7,014 nucleotides of DNA. It comes from Acidobacteriota bacterium (lineage in GTDB: Bacteria; Acidobacteriota; Terriglobia; Bryobacterales; Bryobacteraceae). The first letter of the stretch is position 1. Every line of letters starts with the position of its first letter. Location of the stretch: assembly GCA_003223065.1 (NCBI GenBank), contig QHXU01000229.1:8678-15691 (forward strand). Direction: 5' to 3'. Position numbers and translations under genes: made by a program. Shown here piece by piece: positions 1 to 5,983 of the stretch. The notes under the pieces are model-generated. The model was not told the origin of the DNA. It saw only the letters and a program-made list of their open reading frames with translations, and did not search any database.

Positions 1-3000
1 CAGGGTCGATTTCCGGAACGCTGGATGCACGGGGAGACTTAAAAGCCCCGGGCACGACGGGGATAGGCGGTCAAGTCCGGCTGGCGATCGCGCCGGGCGG
101 ACAGGGGACTCCTGTTTCGGGACAGATCAATGTCGCCTACTCCGGCAGTCAAGATACCATTTCGATCGCAAATTCTCAGATAAGGCTGCCGAACACGCGA
201 ATCGACCTCGCGGGTGAGGTGGGCAAGCAAGCCGAGGTTCGAATCGTCTCGCGGAACCTGGACGACTTTGTTCCCGCCCTAGCGCTCGCCTCTTCAACGG
301 CCAATCAGCCTGTTACTTTGCGCGGCGGCACCGCCAGCCTCGTCACCGATATTCGGGGGCCATTAAGGGCGCCGCAGATTTCCGGACATTTGAGCGCGAC
401 GAGTTTCACCGTGGAGCAACGTCCGTTTGACCGGCTCGCGGCGGATTTTAACGCATCGCCCTCGGGAGCCAATCTCGCAAACGGCGCTTTGACTCGAAAC
501 AGTTCTCAAATGCGGTTCTCGGCATCGGTCGGGATGCGGAACTGGAGTGCGGGACCGAGCCAGCCGCTCACAGCGAACGCAACGATGAGGAACGGCGACC
601 TTGCCGATCTCCTGGCTCTCTCCGGCAAATCGGACATTCCCGCCAGAGGAACGCTAAATGCCGACATACGGATCGCCGGGACCGTTGCCAATCCGCAGGG
701 CAATGCGCAAATCAGCGTTGTGAACGGCGCTGCTTACGACGAACCGTTCGATCGCCTCCAGGTCCTGGTCGATCTCTCCGATCAGTTGGTCGATCTCAAG
801 TCCGTTCAGTTGGCGGCCGGCGACGCCCGCCTGGATATGCGAGGATCTTTCACACATCCCCGCGACAGTTTTCAAACCGGGCGAGTTCAGGTCCAACTGG
901 CAAGTAATCAAGTCCAACTGAACCAGTTCAAGACTCTCCAGAAGGAGCGGCCGGGTCTTGCCGGGATCGCCAGGCTGAGCGCCGAACTTTCTGGCAACCT
1001 GCAAAAGGCCGGCGCCAACACCGAATTCGCGTTATCGGCGGTAACAGCAGACCTGAGCGTTACAGGAGTCCGCGATCAAGGGCAGAATTACGGCAATCTG
1101 ACGGCGACCGCACATACGTACGGCTCTGATGTCAATGCGCGCGTGGATTCGGATTTTGCGGGATCGAGTATTCAGTTGACAAGCCGGACACGCTTGCAGC
1201 GCGGCTACCCAACCACGGCTGACGCGGCCATCCGGGGTTTCGCGATCGAGAAGGCTCTGTCGATTGCGGCTCCGGAGAAACAGGGTCTCGCAAGCGGCAT
1301 GCTCTCTGCGACAGTTCATGCAAAAGGTACTGTGGACGACCCTCAAGCAAACCTGAGCTTCGAACTGGCGAAGGCAAAAGTCTATGACGAGCCCGTAGAC
1401 CGGCTGGCTGGAGCGATCGATTTCACCAATCGACTGGTGAATGTCTCTTCGCTTGAAGTTGTAAGTCCGGCAGGGCGGATCGGGTTGACCGGTTCGCTCT
1501 CACATGCGCCTTCGGATTTCACCAACGGCAAGGCGGGTCTTCATTTGACAGCCCAGCGAATCGATTTGCAACGCGTGCAGACGATCCAGAAGAGCAAACC
1601 GGGACTGTCCGGAACGTTGCGGCTCACGGCCGACGTTGCGGCGGACCTGCGCAAGCAGGGCGGCGAACAGCAAGTGCTGCTGTCACGCTTGGACGCGAAC
1701 GGAGACGTCGCGGGAATCGAGTGGAATAAACAGAACTTCGGAAATCTGACCTTTCAAGGCGAGACGAAGGGGAACGTTTTGTCGGTCAAGATGGACTCGG
1801 ATTTCGCGAAGAGTGCAATCCACGGCACAGGCCAAGTTCATCTGCAGGGAGATTATCCGATGCAGGCCAAGCTGACCTTTGCCAACGTCACTTACTCCGG
1901 CGTGCAGGGATTCTTGGGCCCGTCGCCGGAAGTGAGGCCAAATTTCGATGGATTGGTGGAGGGCCAAGTTAGCGTGAATGGTCCCGCCAGGCAGTCGAAG
2001 AATCTCCAGGCGGAGCTGCAGCTTTCGCGAATCGAGCTTTTCACGACGGAGCCGGCCGGCGCAGGCAACAACAAGAAAACCATGACGCTCCAGAATCAGG
2101 GGCCGGTTGTGGTGCGCCTGGATCGGTCCATCGTTCGAGTGGAAAGCGCGCGCATGGCGGGGCCCTCGACAAATATCACGATTGGCGGAACTGTGGCGCT
2201 CGACCAAAAGAACGCATTCGACCTGAAGATGAATGCGGACGTGAACCTGGCGGTCCTTAGAGATTTCTTGCGAGACGTGGATTCATCCGGAAATCTAATT
2301 GTTAATTCGACGCTTCGCGGCAGCTTCGAGCAACCGTTGGTGAATGGACAGATCGATTTGAAGAATGCTTCGATCAATTACACCGACTTGCCGAACGGCA
2401 TTTCGAACGCAAACGGCGTGATCGCGCTCAATGGCAAAACCGCGGTGATCCGTTCCTTGACCGCCGAATCGGGCGGTGGAAAGATCGCCGTGGATGGAAC
2501 GGTCAGCTTTACCGGAGCCACTGCGACCTATAACGTTCAGGCAAAGGCAGACAATGTCCGAATGCGATACGAAGGCGCGTCGGTTGTCACGAAAACGTCC
2601 CTCACCCTTACCGGCTCAACCAAGCGAAGCGTGCTAGCGGGGGATGTGACGATCGAGCGAGTCGCCTACAACCAGCAGAGCGACATCGGCACGATGCTGT
2701 CAGGATCGGCGACGCCGCCCAAGGCGCCGTCCGCTTCGGTTGGACCATTGGCGGGCATGCGGCTGAACATCCGGATCCGAACCGCTCCGGACGTGCGCTT
2801 CCAGACCAGTCTCGCGCAGGAGCTGCAGGCGACTGCGGACTTGAATTTGCGTGGCACGCTCGAAAGTCCCGGAATGACGGGACGAATCAATATCACGCGC
2901 GGCACTCTGATCTTTTTCGGCAATAAGTATACGGTGAACCGCGGTACGATTTCGTTTTTCAACGCCACGGCGATCCAGCCGGTCCTGGACATCGATCTAG

Positions 3001-3506
3001 AGACGTCAGTTAAGAGCGTGGACGTGGTGCTGGGCGTTACGGGGCCGATCGACAACCTGAAATTGAGCTACCGCTCCGATCCACCGTTGAAGTTTGATGA
3101 GATTATCGCTCTGTTGGCGACCGGAAAGACTCCTCCCGACCCTACGATCGCGGCGCACCAGCCGGCGGCTCCCGAGCAGTCCCTCGGACAGATGGGTGAG
3201 TCCGCCATTCTGAGCCAGGCGGTAGCGAATCCGGTCGCGAATCGGTTAGAGCGGGTCTTCGGTGTCACCCAACTCAAAATCGACCCGACGTTCACCAGCG
3301 GGTCCGCGCTTCCCCAGGCTCGCGTCACTTTGCAGCAACAGGTCACCGGAACGATCACGTTTACCTACACGCAGGATATGACGCAACCGAACTCGCAGAT
3401 CATACGCGTAGAGTGGGAGATGACGCCGCGTTTTTCGGCGATAGCGACCCGGGATGAGAACGGCATTTTCGGGATCGACTTCTTCTACAAAAAGCAGTTC
3501 CGTTGA
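1..3506 (+). CDS. tamB: TamB-like translocation/assembly protein (DUF490 family), 5' end missing
   Basis: The frame is open from the left edge (first full codon at nt 3) to TGA at 3504-3506, giving 1167 residues without an N-terminus. The GTG at 219 is internal to the open frame and is not the start. TamB-family proteins are anchored in the inner membrane, span the periplasm as a long beta-groove and help deliver outer-membrane proteins or phospholipids. The body is short alternating beta-strand segments rich in Gly, Asn, Asp and Thr, with recurring phrases such as YDEPxDRL and DSDFAxSxI. From about residue 917 it becomes the family C-terminal domain: GTLIFFGNKYTVNRGTISF, then LDIDLETSV, then KLSYRSDPPLKFDEIIALLATG, ending in a strand-rich tail with IIRVEWEMTPRFSAIATRDE and the final FFYKKQFR. 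Relatives are often next to a BamA/TamA-type Omp85 gene; none lies downstream here, so if present it is upstream of the window. The family call is firm; the exact cargo is unknown. Confidence 0.9.
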   Translation, partial: GSISGTLDARGDLKAPGTTGIGGQVRLAIAPGGQGTPVSGQINVAYSGSQDTISIANSQIRLPNTRIDLAGEVGKQAEVRIVSRNLDDFVPALALASSTANQPVTLRGGTASLVTDIRGPLRAPQISGHLSATSFTVEQRPFDRLAADFNASPSGANLANGALTRNSSQMRFSASVGMRNWSAGPSQPLTANATMRNGDLADLLALSGKSDIPARGTLNADIRIAGTVANPQGNAQISVVNGAAYDEPFDRLQVLVDLSDQLVDLKSVQLAAGDARLDMRGSFTHPRDSFQTGRVQVQLASNQVQLNQFKTLQKERPGLAGIARLSAELSGNLQKAGANTEFALSAVTADLSVTGVRDQGQNYGNLTATAHTYGSDVNARVDSDFAGSSIQLTSRTRLQRGYPTTADAAIRGFAIEKALSIAAPEKQGLASGMLSATVHAKGTVDDPQANLSFELAKAKVYDEPVDRLAGAIDFTNRLVNVSSLEVVSPAGRIGLTGSLSHAPSDFTNGKAGLHLTAQRIDLQRVQTIQKSKPGLSGTLRLTADVAADLRKQGGEQQVLLSRLDANGDVAGIEWNKQNFGNLTFQGETKGNVLSVKMDSDFAKSAIHGTGQVHLQGDYPMQAKLTFANVTYSGVQGFLGPSPEVRPNFDGLVEGQVSVNGPARQSKNLQAELQLSRIELFTTEPAGAGNNKKTMTLQNQGPVVVRLDRSIVRVESARMAGPSTNITIGGTVALDQKNAFDLKMNADVNLAVLRDFLRDVDSSGNLIVNSTLRGSFEQPLVNGQIDLKNASINYTDLPNGISNANGVIALNGKTAVIRSLTAESGGGKIAVDGTVSFTGATATYNVQAKADNVRMRYEGASVVTKTSLTLTGSTKRSVLAGDVTIERVAYNQQSDIGTMLSGSATPPKAPSASVGPLAGMRLNIRIRTAPDVRFQTSLAQELQATADLNLRGTLESPGMTGRINITRGTLIFFGNKYTVNRGTISFFNATAIQPVLDIDLETSVKSVDVVLGVTGPIDNLKLSYRSDPPLKFDEIIALLATGKTPPDPTIAAHQPAAPEQSLGQMGESAILSQAVANPVANRLERVFGVTQLKIDPTFTSGSALPQARVTLQQQVTGTITFTYTQDMTQPNSQIIRVEWEMTPRFSAIATRDENGIFGIDFFYKKQFR
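735..1382 (+). repeat. TamB internal repeat, unit A (216 codons)
   Basis: First copy of a protein-level tandem repeat inside the tamB-like gene, counted from YDEPFDRL. Anchors in order: YDEPFDRL, PGLAGIARLSAEL, QNYGNLTA, DSDFAGSSI and RGYPTTADA. The DNA has diverged, so this is an old duplication of the beta-groove module rather than a recent nucleotide repeat. A shorter related half-unit (RPFDRLAADF) occurs upstream near nt 423. Confidence 0.7.
1383..2030 (+). repeat. TamB internal repeat, unit B (216 codons)
   Basis: Second copy, directly following unit A. Anchors match one for one: YDEPVDRL, PGLSGTLRLTADV, QNFGNLTF, DSDFAKSAI and GDYPMQAKL. The GAT/GAC codon opening DSDFA is at 1146 in unit A and 1794 in unit B, exactly 648 nt apart, as are the YDEP codons (735 and 1383), so no net indel has accumulated between these anchors. 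Similarity weakens towards the end of the unit. Confidence 0.65.
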
Positions 3507-3552
3507 GGCTGCACTAGCGTAGAGCTGAGTTCCTAGTTCCCCAAGTCCCCCA

Positions 3553-3581
3553 ATATATAGGACCGTTATGGTCGTATATAT
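3553..3581. promoter_or_regulatory. 29-bp imperfect inverted repeat upstream of the barrel/cytochrome operon
   Basis: Left arm ATATATAGGACC (3553-3564), five-base centre GTTAT, right arm GGTCGTATATAT (3570-3581). Eleven of twelve arm positions pair. It ends three bases before a TATGAT hexamer (3584-3589) that looks like a -10 element, so it occupies the position where an activator or repressor could act. It could also form a hairpin if read-through RNA from tamB covers it, but no T-run follows on the plus strand, so it is not a convincing intrinsic terminator. Operator function is inference. Confidence 0.4.
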
Positions 3582-3583
3582 GG

Positions 3584-3618
3584 TATGATTGTCCACCTGC
3601 AGGTCACTTGCCTATAGA
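3584..3618 (+). promoter_or_regulatory. candidate sigma-70-type promoter elements for the barrel/cytochrome operon
   Basis: Two alternatives overlap. One is a good -10 hexamer, TATGAT at 3584-3589, but with no good -35 at 17 bp. The other is TTGTCC at 3589-3594 as -35 (4 of 6 consensus positions), an 18-bp spacer and TATAGA at 3613-3618 as -10. Either would give a leader of roughly 95-125 nt before the ATG at 3721. The spacer of the second contains the perfect palindrome ACCTGCAGGT (3595-3604). A third, weaker option is TTGAGA at 3640-3645 with AATGAT at 3665-3670, whose 19-bp spacer is long. None can be chosen from sequence alone. Confidence 0.35.
3595..3604. promoter_or_regulatory. 10-bp perfect palindrome ACCTGCAGGT
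   Basis: Perfect dyad lying just downstream of TATGAT, or inside the spacer of the TTGTCC/TATAGA pair. Position is compatible with a repressor site. Short palindromes occur by chance, so confidence is low. Confidence 0.25.
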
Positions 3619-3660
3619 ACCTCGTTTGAGTTCCACGCATTGAGACTCCTGTTAAGAGTT

Positions 3661-3675
3661 TGCAAATGATTTGCA
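3661..3675. promoter_or_regulatory. 15-bp palindrome TGCAAAT-G-ATTTGCA, Fur-superfamily-like operator candidate
   Basis: Perfect seven-base arms around a single central G. This 7-1-7 geometry is that of operators bound by Fur-family metalloregulators. Compared with the 7-1-7 Fur consensus TGATAATnATTATCA, 10 of 14 arm bases agree. Read with one flanking base on each side it is also TTGCAA-N5-TTGCAG, close to the consensus I recall for the nickel regulator Nur, TTGCAA-N5-TTGCAA. It lies 46 bp upstream of the ATG at 3721. The geometry is seen directly; the regulator family is inference. Confidence 0.35.
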
Positions 3676-3698
3676 GAAGAGGGGGGAAGAAATCTTCT
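3675..3698 (+). other. possible leader hairpin with G-rich loop
   Basis: AGAAGA (3675-3680) can pair with TCTTCT (3693-3698) around a 12-base purine loop containing six G (3681-3686). The loop resembles a strong Shine-Dalgarno sequence, but no start codon follows at a usable distance. It sits about 22 nt upstream of the real start and could influence ribosome access or mRNA stability. Weak evidence. Confidence 0.2.
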
Positions 3699-3720
3699 CT
3701 GAAAACCAAGGGGAACATGC

Positions 3721-4605
3721 ATGCGATTAGGCCGGTATGTGCTTCCAATCGCGGGAGCCTTAACCTTTCTACCCTTTTGCTCGGCTGGCGAAGGGCCTTT
3801 CTTCATTACATACACGCACCAAATGGAGGAACCTCGGAATCTGGAGATCGCGACTAAGAACGTGACCGGCAGACCAAGGGGCGGGAACCGCTTCCTGGGC
3901 GCCGCGACCGAATTCGAGTATGGAGTGACCGGATGGTGGACCAGCGAGATCTACCTGGATGGGCAAGCGACCCGTGGAGACAGTGCGCTCTTTACCGGCT
4001 ACCGGTGGGAGAACAGATTCCGGCTATTGCCGCGGGAGCACTGGATCAATCCTGTGCTTTACCTGGAGTTCGAGAATATCAATGGCGCGGACAAGGGCCT
4101 GCTCGAAGTTGTCGGTAATGATGGCAACGACGATCTCATCGGACCGAATGCCGACGCCCGGCGCGAGAAGAAGCGCGAGCTCGAGGCCAAGCTTATCCTC
4201 GGAAGTCATTACAAAGGCTGGACGTTCGCTGAAAACTTCATCGCGGAAAAGAACATTCGGCACGAGCCGTATGAATTCGGTTACGCAGTAGGCGCCAGCC
4301 GGCCTCTCGCGCTCTCTGCCCGGGCGCAACGGTGCAATTTCTGCCCCGAGAACTTTCAGGTGGGCGTCGAGGCATACGGGGGCCTCGGAACGCACGCCGG
4401 CTTTGGCCTACGTGATACCTCGCACTATGTAGCCCCCACAGTCGCCTGGACGCTCGCGAGCGGTACCACCTTCAAGATCTCGCCGAGCTTCGGTGTGACC
4501 GGGACAAGCGCCGGTCTTCTGTTGCGCTTTGGGGTGTCCTATGAGATCGCCCAATTCGGGCGTGCAACTCGCCGATTGTTCCATAATCCGGGAGGCAACG
4601 ATTGA
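3721..4605 (+). CDS. secreted, probably outer-membrane beta-barrel protein of unknown function
   Basis: 294 residues. Start is ATG 3721, preceded by AGGGGA (3709-3714) at good spacing; the ATG at 3717 is in another frame. The N-terminus is a signal peptide: MRLGR, a hydrophobic stretch (residues 6-20), then probable signal-peptidase I cleavage after FCSA (residue 22). The mature part is rich in aromatic and alternating polar/hydrophobic strands (for example residues 57-80, 89-103, 110-120, 154-180, 184-199, 212-222 and 236-278), as in small outer-membrane barrels. A charged stretch, NDGNDDLIGPNADARREKKR (133-152), looks like an exposed loop. A CxxC pair (C205 NF C208) is followed by Pro, not His, so it is not a haem site; it may be a disulfide or metal site. 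The last residue is Asp after a GRATRRLFHNPGG tail, so the usual C-terminal Phe assembly signal is absent. It is translationally coupled to the cytochrome c gene that follows. I do not recognise a named family; barrel topology is inferred from strand pattern only. Confidence 0.8.
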   Translation: MRLGRYVLPIAGALTFLPFCSAGEGPFFITYTHQMEEPRNLEIATKNVTGRPRGGNRFLGAATEFEYGVTGWWTSEIYLDGQATRGDSALFTGYRWENRFRLLPREHWINPVLYLEFENINGADKGLLEVVGNDGNDDLIGPNADARREKKRELEAKLILGSHYKGWTFAENFIAEKNIRHEPYEFGYAVGASRPLALSARAQRCNFCPENFQVGVEAYGGLGTHAGFGLRDTSHYVAPTVAWTLASGTTFKISPSFGVTGTSAGLLLRFGVSYEIAQFGRATRRLFHNPGGND

Positions 4606-5003
4606 CGGCGCCGCTTCGAAACGCTATTCGTTGCGCATTGGCTTCCTTCGTGTTGGCTATCGGTTGGGCGGCCGGAGGATGTCTTTTACAACAAGCGCCG
4701 GCTAAAACAGCAACGATGACCAACCCGCTCGAAGGCAGCGAGCAGGCGCGGCTCGCCGGTGCCAAACTCTATGCTCGTGAGTGCGCTTCTTGTCACGGAC
4801 CGGACGGCGCGGGTCTTGGAAAGGCGCCGAGGCTCAACCGGCACGACGTCTACAACGCTCCGCCTGGAACCCTTTTCTGGGTCTTGCGAAACGGGTCTCT
4901 ACGCCGCGGCATGCCCTCGTTCGCGCATCTGCCCGAGCCGCAACGCTGGCAGATTGTGACCTACCTTCGGTCGCTGCGATCCGATGACCAACCAGCGCGA
5001 TGA
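4602..5003 (+). CDS. monohaem cytochrome c, membrane-anchored or lipoprotein
   Basis: 133 residues. The start is TTG at 4602: it overlaps the upstream TGA as TTGA, and GGAGG (4591-4595) lies six bases before it, so translation is probably coupled. The N-terminus has a hydrophobic segment (residues 12-26) ending in AAGGC; Cys27 could be lipidated, although the lipobox lacks Leu at -3, and otherwise the segment is a signal peptide or anchor. A single class-I cytochrome c fold follows: haem motif CASCH (C61, C64, H65) with GPDGAGLGKAP after it, and the second axial ligand most likely Met104 in RRGMPSF. The C-terminal helix RWQIVTYLRSL is typical of the family. The role is electron transfer in the periplasm or at a membrane face. 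The partner is unknown; operon context points to the preceding barrel-like protein. The family call is firm, the specific pathway open. Confidence 0.9.
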   Translation: MTAPLRNAIRCALASFVLAIGWAAGGCLLQQAPAKTATMTNPLEGSEQARLAGAKLYARECASCHGPDGAGLGKAPRLNRHDVYNAPPGTLFWVLRNGSLRRGMPSFAHLPEPQRWQIVTYLRSLRSDDQPAR

Positions 5004-5019
5004 TCGCCGCTGTGCTGGT
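4991..5019. terminator. hairpin between convergent genes, candidate terminator
   Basis: Nested inverted repeats span the cytochrome stop codon. CAGCG (4993-4997) pairs with CGCTG (5008-5012), and CGA (4998-5000) with TCG (5004-5006), leaving one bulged C and a TGA loop that is the stop codon itself. An alternative outer pairing is ACCAGC (4991-4996) with GCTGGT (5014-5019). The gap between the two convergent genes is only 26 bp, so this is the natural place for a shared terminator. There is no T-run on either strand, so it is not a canonical intrinsic terminator. Confidence 0.35.
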
Positions 5020-5029
5020 CAGACAAAGA

Positions 5030-5908
5030 CTACGGATTCACTGGGGCCAGAGCAGCGGCCGGCAAGATCTCGAAGTTGTCAGGCTTGAAGACCACTACGC
5101 GCATCTGGCCGTGCGGTCCGATCGGCCCCACGGACTTGCCGTTCCATAGAACATCCAGGCCACTGGCATTGGCCAAGCGCAGCAGCGCAACCTCGACGCC
5201 TTTCAGCGTCTTGGTTTGCCCCGGCTCAAGGACCCCGGAAAAGGTCTCCTTTCCGTCCGAAACGAGCGACAGCCAAGTCTCCTCTTTAGCGGACAGATTC
5301 AGGACCACCTGTTTCACCGAGTCGCTGACGGCAAAACTCGAATCTGTAGAGTTTGCATCCGCGGCCGGTGGCGCGCCGGGCTGGGTCGGGTCGGTGAGTG
5401 CACTCACCTGCGACCCGAGCGGCGGAGACGGCGGACGTAGTGGAGGAGGCGCCTGCATGACCGCCGCGGAAACGGTCTGCCCAGTGGTTTTGTTCCACCA
5501 AACGTAGAAGCCCGAGCATGCAAAGAGCACCGCCCCTAGCGCTGCTGCGGACCAACCCACTCGCGGTCTGGACGAGCGCTGGTTAGCGGGGTACCGGCTC
5601 GCGGGGTAAAGGATCGGATCTGAGCGCCGGACCGGGAAATTCGGATCTTGGCCAGGCAGCGGCAGGGGTGCCTCCGCTGCAAGCAACTTCTCCAGCTCGG
5701 CTCCGTATTCCTTCTCCGCTACGCCGAGCGCGGCCGCGTATTGGCGAACGAAGCTCCTATAGAAGAATCCACCCGGAACACCTTTTACGTCGTCGGTCTC
5801 AATTGCGCGAAGGTTCTTTTCTGCGATGCAGAGTCGCTCAGCAATTTCGGATAATTTAAGGCCTTGGCGTACGCGTTCGCCGCGTAGCCTATTACCTACG
5901 GAGGTCAT
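5030..5908 (-). CDS. rodZ: RodZ-like HTH transmembrane protein with C-terminal DUF4115
   Basis: 292 residues from ATG 5908, stop TAG at 5030-5032. RodZ links the MreB cytoskeleton to the cell-wall elongation machinery. An HTH_25-type helix-turn-helix domain occupies about residues 4-66 (GNRLRGERVRQGLKLSEIAE, then GGFFYRSFVRQYAAALGV, a hallmark of the family). One membrane segment follows (about 118-137, ending FYVWW), then a Pro-rich periplasmic linker (about 153-182), then the beta-rich DUF4115/RodZ C-terminal domain (about 199-275: ETWLSLVSDGK, LEPGQTKTLKG, WNGKSVGPIGPHGQMR). Starts at 5917 (ATG) and 5959 (TTG) are in frame. I chose 5908 because the domain normally begins M-x-S/T-x-G-x-x-L-R and because GAGG (5923-5920) is 11 bases away, against only 2 bases for 5917. 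No mre genes are in the window. The related HTH domain also raises a DNA-binding role, which I cannot test. Confidence 0.85.
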   Translation of the reverse strand: MTSVGNRLRGERVRQGLKLSEIAERLCIAEKNLRAIETDDVKGVPGGFFYRSFVRQYAAALGVAEKEYGAELEKLLAAEAPLPLPGQDPNFPVRRSDPILYPASRYPANQRSSRPRVGWSAAALGAVLFACSGFYVWWNKTTGQTVSAAVMQAPPPLRPPSPPLGSQVSALTDPTQPGAPPAADANSTDSSFAVSDSVKQVVLNLSAKEETWLSLVSDGKETFSGVLEPGQTKTLKGVEVALLRLANASGLDVLWNGKSVGPIGPHGQMRVVVFKPDNFEILPAAALAPVNP

Positions 5909-5924
5909 AGTACGCATTACCTCA

Positions 5925-5956
5925 GTACTGTATATATGGTACGGTGAGCCACGCAA
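5925..5956 (-). promoter_or_regulatory. promoter and operator-like palindrome of the rodZ-like gene
   Basis: On the minus strand, TTGCGT (5956-5951) and TATACA (5934-5929) are separated by 16 bp, a plausible sigma-70 pair with transcription starting near 5922. Overlapping the -10 is an 18-bp dyad, GTACTGTATATATGGTAC on the plus strand (5925-5942), in which 14 of 18 positions are symmetrical. The short leader this predicts favours the ATG at 5908 over that at 5917. The palindrome contains the 12-mer that also occurs upstream of the barrel gene at 3574-3585. Confidence 0.4.
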
Positions 5957-5983
5957 CAAAACAAGATCAAATCGAAATGTTTT

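Noticed and set aside
219..221. GTG as the start of the tamB-like gene
   Set aside because: The same frame is open back to nt 3 and encodes the same strand-repeat style of protein, so the gene continues past the left edge.
1683..2207. Minus-strand open frame of 174 codons
   Set aside because: It lies antisense inside the well-supported TamB coding region, its translation is low-complexity Arg/Leu/His-rich without recognisable domains, and there is no ribosome site; it is a by-product of G+C-rich codons.
3507..3552. Intrinsic terminator directly after tamB
   Set aside because: No GC-rich stem followed by a T-run is present; only scattered C-runs.
3660..3857. Small plus-strand frame starting upstream of the barrel gene
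   Set aside because: It overlaps the signal-peptide region in another frame, without a supported start; the ATG at 3721 has the better ribosome site and a clear secretory signal.
4334..4345. CxxC of the barrel-like protein as a haem c site
   Set aside because: The residue after the second Cys is Pro, not His, so it cannot be a standard CxxCH haem attachment motif.
5076..5507. Plus-strand open frame of 143 codons
   Set aside because: Antisense to the RodZ C-terminal domain and linker, with no domain features of its own.
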